From the NCBI RefSeq assembly GCF_001507435.1, contig NZ_LMWH01000005.1, forward strand, positions 1 to 13,247: a stretch of DNA of 13,247 nucleotides. The letters run 5' to 3'. The stretch's first letter is position 1. Each line of letters starts with the position of its first letter. The position numbers and the translations under genes were made by a program. Below, in pieces: positions 1-5,955 of this stretch. The notes under the pieces are model-generated. The model saw only the letters and a program-made list of their open reading frames with translations, was not told the origin of the DNA and did not search any database. This DNA comes from Streptomyces sp. NRRL F-5122. GTDB lineage: Bacteria > Actinomycetota > Actinomycetes > Streptomycetales > Streptomycetaceae.

Positions 1-107
1 GACACCACCCCCCAGGTCATCCGTTCGACAGGGGGCAACAGCCATGCCGGGCCCGGAGGCCAGCGGCCCTCTTGCAGGACCGCAAAGAAGATAACGGGGG
101 ATCGGCG

Positions 108-554
108 ATGAGCATGTACTTCGACGCCGGCGACGAGACGCTGTGGAACCCCTCGAACGGTGCGGGCCGCCTCTTCATGAGGCAGGTCGAGGTGTTCGAG
201 GCGGAGCTCAAGTTGCCCTCGGGAATCGGCCAGGGCAGGTATTGGGGCGACCCGGACACATTCGAGATCGATCCGGCCGTGTACGCGGTGTTCGTGCGCG
301 GCCTGGCCGCCTGGTACTGCCGGACGGGGCACTCCGTCATCCGCGCGCTCTCCGAGGGGTTCACGGCGACGGCAGTCACACTCGCGCGGCGAGCGGGAAT
401 CGAGGTGGAGGTGCCCGAACCGGCGCCGGACCACAGGTGCGGTGACCCGCAACGCGACATGCAGGTTTCCGGCAACCCTCGAACCGCGTCGCACGACAAC
501 GTCGAAGCGCTCGACCTACGGGCACGGGAGATGGACCGCTGGATGGCCCGCTGA
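108..554 (+). CDS. Small orphan protein, probably DUF6086-like
   Basis: This encodes a 148-residue protein of unknown function. It opens MSMYFDAGDETLWNPSNGAGRLF and continues with a stretch around FEAELKLPSGIGQGRYWGDPDTFEID. That resembles a small family of actinomycete proteins which I recall, without certainty, as DUF6086. The first 100 or so residues look like one folded domain; the last 40 (after EVEVPEPAPDH) are polar and probably disordered. No signal peptide, membrane segment or catalytic motif is visible. I chose the ATG at 108 because a GGGGGA stretch lies about 6 bases upstream; an in-frame TTG at 72 and an ATG at 114 are alternatives. The gene stands alone and converges on the acetyltransferase at 809-1666, with 254 bp between them in which I see no gene. 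Coding reality is well supported by the codon pattern; function is unknown. Confidence 0.72.
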   Translation: MSMYFDAGDETLWNPSNGAGRLFMRQVEVFEAELKLPSGIGQGRYWGDPDTFEIDPAVYAVFVRGLAAWYCRTGHSVIRALSEGFTATAVTLARRAGIEVEVPEPAPDHRCGDPQRDMQVSGNPRTASHDNVEALDLRAREMDRWMAR

Positions 555-808
555 GCGGACGGACCCGTGACCGCCCGTCGCCGACCCACTTGCCGTGATC
601 GCCGATGGCCTGCCCAGACCGAGCCGTCGTCCTGCGGAGCCGGGAGAGGGAGTGGAGCGCGTCCCAGTGCCTTGTTTCCCCCTCGGTACCGATCCCGGCG
701 CACCGGCCACTGGTCGCACTCGACAGCCCTTGGTCGGCCCGGTGACCCTCCGGCGACCTGACGGGGCCGCAGAGGATCCACGTCGCCGAACCGGGCCTCC
801 ACCCGCGC

Positions 809-1666
809 CTACTCGAAGTCGTACATCGCGAAATCGGTGACCGGGCGGTACCCGAGCCGCTGGTAGAGGCCGTTGCTGGTGGGGTTGGCCAGGTCCGCGA
901 ACAGCAGGACATGCGCCGCGCCCGCGGCCAACGCGGCTCGGCTCACCTCGATCGTGGCGGCGCCTGCGTAACCGCGGCCGCGCAGGTGGGCCGGTGTGTA
1001 GACGGGCGCCACCCGGATCTGGCCGGCCACCGTCGGGCTCACGCCCGCCATGGAAACGGGGGTGCCGTCCGGCGTCTCCCAGAACGTGACGCGTCCGGAG
1101 GCGATGCGCGCGTCGGCCCAGGAGCCCGCGTCGGTGGAGGTGACCCCTCCGATGGCGGCGGCGAACTCACGGTGCCAGAGCATGAGTTGCTCGCGGTCCT
1201 GCTCGCCCGCGACTCGACCCCGGCCGTCCGGGAGCGGCTGCGGTGGTGTGAGCGTACCGAGGCGGTACAGGCGCTGCCGCTCGTGGAGCGTCGGCGTCGC
1301 GCCCGTGTGCCGCTGCCAGGCCTCGGCGAAGGCGGTGGCGGTGTCGTGGTCCGCGCTGACGCCGGGGAGGGGGCGGTCGAGGCCGACCCAGTGAGCGGCA
1401 AGAGCGTCGGCCTCCTCGGGAGTGAGGGGGGTGAGGTTCAGACGGTGGGGCGGGGTGCGGAAGAAGGCCGCGCGAACCTCACCGGCCCGCTCCAGCCAGC
1501 CGAAGGCCGGAGCCTCGGCGCCGTACGCATCCAGCCCGCGTGTGCGAAGTGTCTCGGTCACCGTCAACGGGAGGGTGTGCAGGGCCGGGCGCGAATGCAG
1601 GAAGTCTCCGGCTCGGGTGAGAAAGAATTCCAGGTCTTCGGTGAGGTGCCAGTCATCCGGGCGCAT
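809..1666 (-). CDS. GNAT family N-acetyltransferase
   Basis: This is a cytosolic acetyl-CoA-dependent N-acetyltransferase of 285 residues. The C-terminal half is the GNAT domain. Motif A reads RVAPVYTPAHLRGRGYAG (about 218-235), with the R-G-R-G-Y-A pyrophosphate-binding loop. Motif B reads NPTSNGLYQRLGYRPV (about 261-276), the usual asparagine plus the LGY ending. The N-terminal half (1-150) is a weakly conserved extension, as in the larger FR47-like and mycothiol-synthase-like GNATs, so it may be a degenerate second GNAT fold. The acceptor substrate cannot be read from sequence. The ATG at 1666 is preceded by a GGGGGA run about 9 bases upstream; another ATG seven bases further upstream is out of frame. 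The gene appears monocistronic: about 220 bp separate it from the hemerythrin gene on the same strand. Confidence 0.9.
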   Translation of the reverse strand: MRPDDWHLTEDLEFFLTRAGDFLHSRPALHTLPLTVTETLRTRGLDAYGAEAPAFGWLERAGEVRAAFFRTPPHRLNLTPLTPEEADALAAHWVGLDRPLPGVSADHDTATAFAEAWQRHTGATPTLHERQRLYRLGTLTPPQPLPDGRGRVAGEQDREQLMLWHREFAAAIGGVTSTDAGSWADARIASGRVTFWETPDGTPVSMAGVSPTVAGQIRVAPVYTPAHLRGRGYAGAATIEVSRAALAAGAAHVLLFADLANPTSNGLYQRLGYRPVTDFAMYDFE

Positions 1667-1762
1667 GTCTCATGATCCCCCGTACTGTCAGCGCGCGCCT
1701 GGAGTTTTCCGCTGGGGCGAGACAACAGGCCTTACGGATCGGCGGACTTCCGGCATCCACGT

Positions 1763-1784
1763 CCGACAGCGAGGACGGTGTCGG
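1763..1784. terminator. Possible weak terminator hairpin after the hemerythrin gene
   Basis: A perfect 6-bp inverted repeat, CCGACA-N10-TGTCGG, lies about 105 bp past the hemerythrin stop and upstream of the acetyltransferase start. It could be a weak factor-independent terminator or a chance repeat in GC-rich DNA. The rest of 1667-1888 shows no gene. Confidence 0.2.
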
Positions 1785-1888
1785 CGCCTTCCGAGTTGTC
1801 CGCCCCTCCATCTGACCGACGCATGCTGTCCTGTTGATGGATGTGTCACCCGCTTCGGGCAGTGCCGCCCTGCGCGTGGACGGCCGTT

Positions 1889-2374
1889 TCATGCCGCGCC
1901 GAACCGGAACACGTCGTCGGACCATCCGGTGTCGGCTACTCCCTCGTCGAGCGCCTCGCTGATCGTCCGCTCTTCGTAGCCGAAGTGGGATTCCATGATC
2001 GCCGCCAATCCGTCGAGCTCACGCCCGATCGCTTCCATGACGTCTCCGCCGGATTCGGCCGCACGGTCGGCGAGTTCGCTCACCTGAGTCAGGATCCTGG
2101 CAATCATTCCATGATCCTCGGCAAGGTTCGCGACCGTCGCCGTGAGATCCGGGCGATCGAGCAACAACTGCGAGAACATTCCGTCGTCCTCGCCGTGGTG
2201 GTGTGTTGTCAATGCGGCACAGAAGGCCAGACAGTGGGTGAGGAGTGCGTCGTCACCCAGTCGGCGCTGTCCAAGGCCCGTTCTGATCTCGTTGATCCGG
2301 TGACGCAGTTCCTGATGTGCTTCTGCGAGTTGGAGACTGAATGCGGCCGTACGGTCGCGGTCGTGGGAAGCCAC
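1889..2374 (-). CDS. Hemerythrin (HHE) domain protein
   Basis: This is a four-helix-bundle hemerythrin-like protein expected to bind a non-haem di-iron centre, a fold used for O2, NO or redox sensing and for iron handling. Candidate ligands appear in the correct order: a His in LAEAHQELR, His plus Glu in TTHHHGEDDGMF, a His in LAEDHGMI, and His plus Glu in MESHFGYEERTISEAL. There is no signal peptide or fused output domain, so it is probably a soluble stand-alone sensor or iron protein. I place the start at the GTG at 2374, which has AAGGGA about 9 bases upstream. An in-frame GTG at 2431 would add 19 residues but has no visible ribosome binding site, so the start is uncertain. Family membership is clear; the biological role is not. 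No regulator lies next to it. Confidence 0.88.
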   Translation of the reverse strand: MASHDRDRTAAFSLQLAEAHQELRHRINEIRTGLGQRRLGDDALLTHCLAFCAALTTHHHGEDDGMFSQLLLDRPDLTATVANLAEDHGMIARILTQVSELADRAAESGGDVMEAIGRELDGLAAIMESHFGYEERTISEALDEGVADTGWSDDVFRFGAA

Positions 2375-2798
2375 GAACGGCAGTCCCTTCGGTTCCGCAC
2401 CTCCATGCCTGACGCCGTCCGCCACCGGCACGCGATGCTGCCGTCATCCGATCACGCGACGCGGCGGAACGGCAAGCGCACGGCCTCGGAGGTGGGTCGG
2501 AAGTGGCTGGTCGTAGCTCCGCGGCCGACGGCACACACCGTCGCGCAACCCGGAGCGTTCGGCGCTGGGGAGCGCCGCGGACCGTGGTGTACCCCCTCAG
2601 GTGGCGCGGGCGCGCGGCCCGGGTGTGACGGTCCATCCGAGAGTCTGTTCAATTGCCGTTCTCGGACCGGGGGCGCCGCAGCACATATGTGGGCCGCGCC
2701 GACCGTTGTGGACAGGGCACCGGATGCCGGGCCGTCGGTGCATTACGACACGAAGATTTCAGCCTCTCTGATTGCGTTTACGTGTTGATGCTGCCGTA
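2375..2798. other. Non-coding stretch, mostly empty
   Basis: About 420 bp lie between the hemerythrin gene and the leader of the exported barrel protein. If the longer hemerythrin start at 2431 is correct, the gap begins there. I find no convincing gene on either strand: the open frames show arginine-rich, alanine-rich translations typical of antisense or out-of-frame high-GC DNA. GC drops noticeably from about 2740 onward. TTGCGT (2772-2777) and TATACC (2797-2802) could be a poor promoter for the downstream plus-strand gene, but the 19-bp spacing is longer than ideal. Confidence 0.4.
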
Positions 2799-2826
2799 TA
2801 CCGTGATGCGTGCTCGCATCGCGGTA
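2799..2826. promoter_or_regulatory. 12-bp palindromic stem in the leader of the barrel-protein gene
   Basis: Two 12-base arms, beginning TACCG and ending CGGTA, pair around the 4-base loop TGCT. All pairs are Watson-Crick except one G-U (T2804 with G2821). The element lies 28 bp upstream of the GTG start of the exported barrel protein and just after a possible -10 element (TATACC). It could be an operator dyad overlapping the transcription start or an RNA hairpin in the leader; the sequence cannot tell which. Confidence 0.45.
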
Positions 2827-2854
2827 AGTAATCACCCTCAGAAAGGGAACGGTT

Positions 2855-3373
2855 GTGCCCATCTCACGGTGGTATTTGATGGCTGCTTCGGTGCTCGCAC
2901 TGACCGATCTCGGATGCCATGCCTCTTCACCCTCGAACCTCGAGCCCATGGCCAATGAGGTTCAGGGGCACTACGAAGTGATCCGTCTGCACGGAGACCT
3001 GACGGGAACCAAAAGGCTCAACGACGGAGATCCGGAAACCGGAGTGGGCAACAAGGTTCTGATCACGGAAAAGCTCTCTCGTAACGGGAGCAAGTACGGC
3101 TTCTCCGCAACCATGTGCACCCAGGCCGGAGGGCCCTTGAAGCCCACCCCGGAGAACCCGACCACCCAGCTGTGTTCAGGGGTCTACAACCTCGATAATG
3201 GACAGGTCACCTGGCAGAACACGCTCGCCGTCACACGTGAGGGTGTTCCGGCGCCGTGGAAAACGGCCATCACGGGTGGCACCGGCGCGTACGAGAATGC
3301 TCGCGGCTACATCCTTGTCAACGGGGAAAAGCGCGACTACACGGTCTATCTCGTTCGAACGTCCTCGTCGTGA
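2855..3373 (+). CDS. Exported allene-oxide-cyclase/dirigent-type beta-barrel protein
   Basis: This encodes a 172-residue secreted or membrane-anchored protein. Residues 1-20 form a short signal sequence (basic start, then LMAASVLAL) ending at LGC (Cys21). The -3 position is Asp, so this is a poor lipobox; lipoprotein attachment is possible but not certain. The mature part is beta-rich. It carries the GGTGAYENARG motif (about 141-151), the glycine-rich turn shared by allene oxide cyclase and dirigent barrels, which are small eight-stranded barrels that guide reactions of lipophilic or phenolic compounds. Cys88 and Cys107 could form a disulfide. Bacterial members mostly lack an assigned reaction, so no substrate is claimed. 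The GTG at 2855 has GAAAGGGAA upstream; the ATG at 2879 is a shorter alternative. Codon use is less GC-biased than in neighbours (many AAA, GAA and AAC codons), suggesting recent acquisition. Confidence 0.8.
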   Translation: MPISRWYLMAASVLALTDLGCHASSPSNLEPMANEVQGHYEVIRLHGDLTGTKRLNDGDPETGVGNKVLITEKLSRNGSKYGFSATMCTQAGGPLKPTPENPTTQLCSGVYNLDNGQVTWQNTLAVTREGVPAPWKTAITGGTGAYENARGYILVNGEKRDYTVYLVRTSSS

Positions 3374-3403
3374 GCGCGCTCACTGCCTGAGCCGAATCCG
3401 CTT

Positions 3404-3436
3404 CACGGCAATCATGTCCGGACCTCCGGGGCCGTG
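3404..3436 (+). terminator. Candidate terminator after the barrel-protein gene
   Basis: An outer repeat CACGG/CCGTG encloses a perfect inner repeat CCGGA-CC-TCCGG, 30 bp after the stop codon. There is no T-run, which is usual for actinomycete terminators. A 12-bp perfect palindrome, TGAGCGCGCTCA, also begins at the stop codon itself (3371-3382). Either could help end transcription. Confidence 0.3.
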
Positions 3437-3478
3437 ACCGTGTCCGGCGAGGTGGAACCCCTCCCGATCCAGCCCGCA

Positions 3479-3502
3479 GCCGGCGCCTCCGCGGCGCCCG
3501 GC
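3479..3502. terminator. Candidate bidirectional terminator hairpin
   Basis: GCCGGCGCC pairs with GGCGCCCGGC (one bulged C) around a 5-base loop. It lies between the convergent barrel-protein and membrane-protein genes, about 105 bp past one stop and about 95 bp past the other, so it could serve both. The remaining DNA from 3374 to 3594 shows no gene. Confidence 0.4.
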
Positions 3503-3594
3503 GCGCGCTCCCGCAGGTCGGGCGTCACCGACCCGTGCGGAGCGCCCGTCGAGTCGGACTGCCGCGGGCGTTCGCCTGCGGCCACCGGCTCGTG

Positions 3595-3856
3595 TCACAC
3601 CGGCCAGTGGTAGCCGAGGCACAAGTTCACCACGACCGCGTACGTCAGGTACATCAGCCAGGCGCCCGTGAGGATGGGGACCAGTCCGAGCACGCGCTCG
3701 GCCACGCCGACACCGATCGTCGTGAAGAAGTGGCAGAAGTAGATGGCGAAGGCCGTCGAACAGGACTCCCACCGGCCAGTCACTGACAGCGAAGAACACG
3801 GTCGCGCCCCTCGCCGAGATGAGCATGTAGGCGATCGTCATGCCTGCGTTCGGCAT
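3595..3856 (-). pseudogene. Small integral membrane protein gene with a frameshift
   Basis: Two overlapping frames together give one sensible small membrane protein. The first runs from the ATG at 3856 (GGAAG about 7 bases upstream) through MPNAGMTIAYMLISARGATV to DWPVGVLFD. The second continues AFAIYFCHFFTTIGVGVAE and ends NLCLGYHWPV at 3595. The junction is at about 3754, where one extra G sits between the GAC and GCC codons. Removing it gives an 86-residue protein with three hydrophobic segments (about MTIAYMLISARGATVFFAV, AFAIYFCHFFTTIGVGV, LVPILTGAWLMYLTYAVVV). Without it, the reading frame turns into an arginine-rich tail. I do not recognise the family and assign no function. It may be a genuine pseudogene or a single-base sequence error. 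A shorter GTG-initiated product from 3783 is conceivable but would begin with out-of-frame residues. About 220 bp upstream (3857-4039) hold no gene. Confidence 0.6.
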
Positions 3857-4039
3857 ATGGATCTTCCGTTGATTCCCGCTCAGCGACCGGGAAAGCTGAG
3901 CGCGGTCCGTGCCTCCGCCAGTGGCCAGTGCTGTGACCGGGAACGTTTGCCGGGTTGCAACCAGAACCGCGGCCGGTCCCGACGCCCTCGCACCCCACCG
4001 ACGCGGATGCACCCCCATTCGAGGTGAGGGCCACATCCG

Positions 4040-4064
4040 ATGGGGGCCGTCGGCCTGTCCCCAT
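4040..4064 (-). terminator. Candidate terminator after the 4079-4546 gene
   Basis: On the minus strand ATGGGG and CCCCAT flank GGCC-GAC-GGCC, giving a GC-rich stem with a 3-base bulge about 15 bp past the stop codon. The position and strength fit a terminator; there is no U-tract. Confidence 0.4.
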
Positions 4065-4078
4065 GGCCGCTTGGGCAG

Positions 4079-4546
4079 CTACACCCGCTCCTGAAACACC
4101 CTGATCTCCGTCGGTCTGAACGTTCCGACCGTCGTCCAGGCCCATCGCTCGGTCAATTCGCGGGCCCACTCGCCGAGATCGGCTCCTGCACCGTGGAAGA
4201 ACCACGAGTCGAAGCTCCCCAGGGCTTCGAGGGCAGGTTCGGATCCGTATCGGATCTCGCAGTGGACCTGCACGTAATGGTCGTGAGCACCATCGTCGTC
4301 GGAGACCGCGAACTGCCGCGTGAGGTCCACCGTGAACGTCGGAGGCCCGTCGAACGAGTAGGTCCCGTACTGAAAGAGGAGGCCATCGGCATCAGGGGCA
4401 TCCGAGACGTCGAACAACCGGCGGCCGAAGCGGAGGAAGGCCTCCCAAGCGTCTTCCGTGCCGAGACCGGAAAGCGCCTGCTGGGCCGCCCTCAGTTCGA
4501 CTTCGAGCAGGCCCACGGCCTCGTTTATGGACAGCCTTCGCGTCAT
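4079..4546 (-). CDS. Orphan cytosolic protein, function unknown
   Basis: This encodes a 155-residue acidic protein with no cysteine, signal peptide or membrane segment. It starts with a helical stretch (INEAVGLLEVELRAAQQAL). A middle part of alternating hydrophobic strands follows (LLFQYGTYSFDG, FTVDLTRQFAV, HDHYVQVHCEIRYG), then a motif-like SFDSWFFHGAGADLGEW and a final RPTEIRVFQERV. The dense aromatic and acidic motifs and clean codon use show it is a real gene. I recall similar Streptomyces proteins annotated only as hypothetical and cannot name a domain. I chose the ATG at 4546, with AGGA 8 bases upstream; the GTG at 4552 would add two residues. It stands alone. The 250 bp before it (4547-4795) hold no gene, and nothing next to it suggests a role. 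Confidence 0.78.
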   Translation of the reverse strand: MTRRLSINEAVGLLEVELRAAQQALSGLGTEDAWEAFLRFGRRLFDVSDAPDADGLLFQYGTYSFDGPPTFTVDLTRQFAVSDDDGAHDHYVQVHCEIRYGSEPALEALGSFDSWFFHGAGADLGEWARELTERWAWTTVGTFRPTEIRVFQERV

Positions 4547-4770
4547 CCCCACCGTCCTGCACCGTGGCGGCTCACCCTACTCAATTCGGCAGGTGTTCCC
4601 GGTTACGGTCCCCTCAACGCGAATCGGTACGCAGTCGCCCCGGCGCACTCGCCCGCAGGCGGCGCGGGAGTCCGTCGTACCGCCTGTGCGGCGGCGGTGG
4701 TTGATCGCCTTCGGTACCGGGGCCCCCGCGCCTCGGCCGGTCCCGGGCGGTGGATCTCCCGCAAGCGTGG

Positions 4771-4788
4771 CGCCGCTGCGGCTCGGCG
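4771..4788 (-). terminator. Weak candidate terminator after the SnoaL-like gene
   Basis: A perfect 5-bp repeat CGCCG-N8-CGGCG lies 8 bp past the stop codon of the SnoaL-like gene. In DNA this GC-rich a 5-bp stem is weak evidence. Confidence 0.2.
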
Positions 4789-4795
4789 GGCGCGT

Positions 4796-5227
4796 CTACC
4801 GGCCGGTGGGTGCAGGTGCGAGCCCGGCCGAGACAAGGCCGGCCAGGACGGCTTCGCCCAGGGCGTGGACGGCGGACTGGGGCCGGACCATGACGGTGAA
4901 CTCCTTGATCCGGCCGTCGTCGTCGAAATGCAGCAGATCGATGCCGTGGATCTCCTTGCCTCCCGCCTTGGCGCGGAAGAGGAGGATCGTCGAGGGGGCC
5001 GACGTGCCGTCACCGCTGGTCTGTGCCGTACCGGACAGGTCGCCGATGTAGCGGAAGTCCTCGAACGTGCGGAACAGGACACCGAAGAGGCCCAAGACCA
5101 TCTGCTTGCCCTCGAAGGGCGTGAACTTCACGGGGCTGTAGAGGTGGATGTCCTCGGTGAAGAGGTCCTCCAGGGCCGCGAGGTCGCGGTTGTCGACGGC
5201 GTCGCGGAAACGATCTGTGGTGGCCAT
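4796..5227 (-). CDS. SnoaL-like / nuclear transport factor 2 family protein
   Basis: This is a 143-residue protein of the NTF2/SnoaL-like fold, a small cone-shaped alpha+beta barrel used as a cyclase, isomerase or ligand-binding domain. The pattern is typical. An N-terminal helix carries FRDAVDNRDLAALEDLFTEDIHLYSPV (the common xALxxLFxxDVxxxSP theme). F-EGKQMVLGLFGVLFRTFEDF follows. The strands ILLFRAKAGGKEIHGIDLLHFDDDGRIKEFTVMVRP end in the family's signature D-GKI-E-T-M-RP. The substrate is unknown. The ATG at 5227 is the only good start, with a purine-rich GAGAGAG upstream. It is divergent from the padR-type gene at 5328, and the two share the dyads at 5249-5282. It is therefore probably the regulator's target, perhaps induced by the compound the regulator senses. 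Confidence 0.88.
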   Translation of the reverse strand: MATTDRFRDAVDNRDLAALEDLFTEDIHLYSPVKFTPFEGKQMVLGLFGVLFRTFEDFRYIGDLSGTAQTSGDGTSAPSTILLFRAKAGGKEIHGIDLLHFDDDGRIKEFTVMVRPQSAVHALGEAVLAGLVSAGLAPAPTGR

Positions 5228-5248
5228 GGTCCGGCTCGCTCTCTCGGA

Positions 5249-5282
5249 TAGTCATGAATGTGACTAGTCAATTTTATGACTA
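5249..5282. promoter_or_regulatory. Two overlapping operator dyads between snoaL-like and padR genes
   Basis: Two copies of TAGTCA-N6-TGACTA, both perfect 6+6 inverted repeats, occupy 5249-5266 and 5265-5282. They share two bases, with centres 16 bp apart. They sit in the only AT-rich patch of the 100-bp divergent intergenic region. A TTGACT matching a -35 box for the minus-strand gene lies inside the second dyad. Repressor binding here would cover that promoter, and autoregulation of padR is likely. Confidence 0.75.
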
Positions 5283-5327
5283 CCATGGCCGGCGGGTCCG
5301 GCGACAGGGGTACGAAGGAGGCGAGCG

Positions 5328-5897
5328 ATGGCGCTACGGCACGCGGTGCTGGCAGCACTGCTCGACGTGGAGCTCAGTGGCTACCAGCTGGCCAAGTCGT
5401 TCGACCTCGGTGTGGCCAACTTCTGGTACGCCCAGCCGCAGCAGCTCTACGCCGAGTTGACGCGGCTGGAGAGGGACGGGCTGATCGCGGGTCGTGAGGT
5501 CGTGCAGGACGCCCGGCCCAACAAGCGCCTGTTTCGCGTGACCGAGGCAGGGCTTGCGGAGCTGGAGGACTTCACGGCCGCCTCCGCGAAACCCCCCTTC
5601 ATCCGCGACGACCTCCTCGTCAAGGTGCAGGCCGCCGACGACGTCGATCTCGGAGCGCTGATCGCACAACTCGACGAACGCGCTTCCATTGCCGCAGCCA
5701 AGATCGACCTGTTCGGCCAACTGCTGCGCGGTATGCGCGGTGAGCGTACGGAAGAGGAGTTCCTGCGTCATGGAGACCGCATCGGGCCCTACCTGACGTG
5801 TATGCGCGGCCTGGCCTTCGAACAGGGCAACCGTGACTGGTGCGAACGGGCGATCGCGGTGCTGACGGAGAGGCGGCGGGCCCACACACGCGCCTGA
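5328..5897 (+). CDS. PadR family transcriptional regulator
   Basis: This is a 189-residue DNA-binding repressor. Residues 1-80 are the PadR winged helix: ALRHAVLAALLDVELSGYQLAKSFD, then WYAQPQQLYAELTRLERDGLI (recognition helix region) and the wing NKRLFRVTEAGLAEL. Residues 90-185 are the alpha-helical dimerisation region of the Vir_act_alpha_C type (DDLLVKVQAADDVDLGALIAQLDER and onward to RDWCERAIAVLTERR). PadR proteins usually repress a neighbouring gene and are released by phenolic or other small ligands; the ligand here is unknown. The ATG at 5328 has a strong AAGGAGG 6 bases upstream. The gene is divergent from the SnoaL-like gene, with the double dyad between. It converges on the phosphatase gene, with 58 bp separating them. 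Confidence 0.93.
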   Translation: MALRHAVLAALLDVELSGYQLAKSFDLGVANFWYAQPQQLYAELTRLERDGLIAGREVVQDARPNKRLFRVTEAGLAELEDFTAASAKPPFIRDDLLVKVQAADDVDLGALIAQLDERASIAAAKIDLFGQLLRGMRGERTEEEFLRHGDRIGPYLTCMRGLAFEQGNRDWCERAIAVLTERRRAHTRA

Positions 5898-5923
5898 CCG
5901 GATGAAGGCCTTCCACGACGGCT

Positions 5924-5936
5924 CCGCTCGGTGCGG
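5924..5936. terminator. Weak candidate terminator between convergent padR and phosphatase genes
   Basis: CCGC-N5-GCGG in the 58-bp gap could form part of a bidirectional hairpin, with further imperfect pairing (CTCC/GGAG) outside it. A 10-bp palindrome, GAAGGCCTTC, lies at 5904-5913. Neither is strong. Confidence 0.2.
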
Positions 5937-5955
5937 TGGAGGGCAGGGTCCACGC

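Noticed and set aside
17..802. 261-codon minus-strand open frame covering the left end
   Set aside because: It runs antisense to the 108-554 gene with an arginine/serine-rich translation and no ribosome binding site evidence.
1841..2788. 315-codon plus-strand open frame over the hemerythrin gene
   Set aside because: Antisense to the hemerythrin domain, whose iron-ligand pattern is unmistakable.
2743..2955. 70-codon minus-strand open frame over the barrel-protein leader
   Set aside because: It overlaps the start of the barrel-protein gene on the opposite strand and has no recognisable motif. It is open mainly because the region is less GC-rich.
3371..3382. TGAGCGCGCTCA palindrome at the barrel-protein stop codon
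   Set aside because: A 12-bp palindrome without a loop at a stop codon is not enough to call an operator or terminator by itself; mentioned only under the neighbouring terminator.
4040..5251. 403-codon plus-strand open frame over the orphan and SnoaL-like genes
   Set aside because: It crosses two genuine minus-strand genes and their intergenic region and has no family resemblance.
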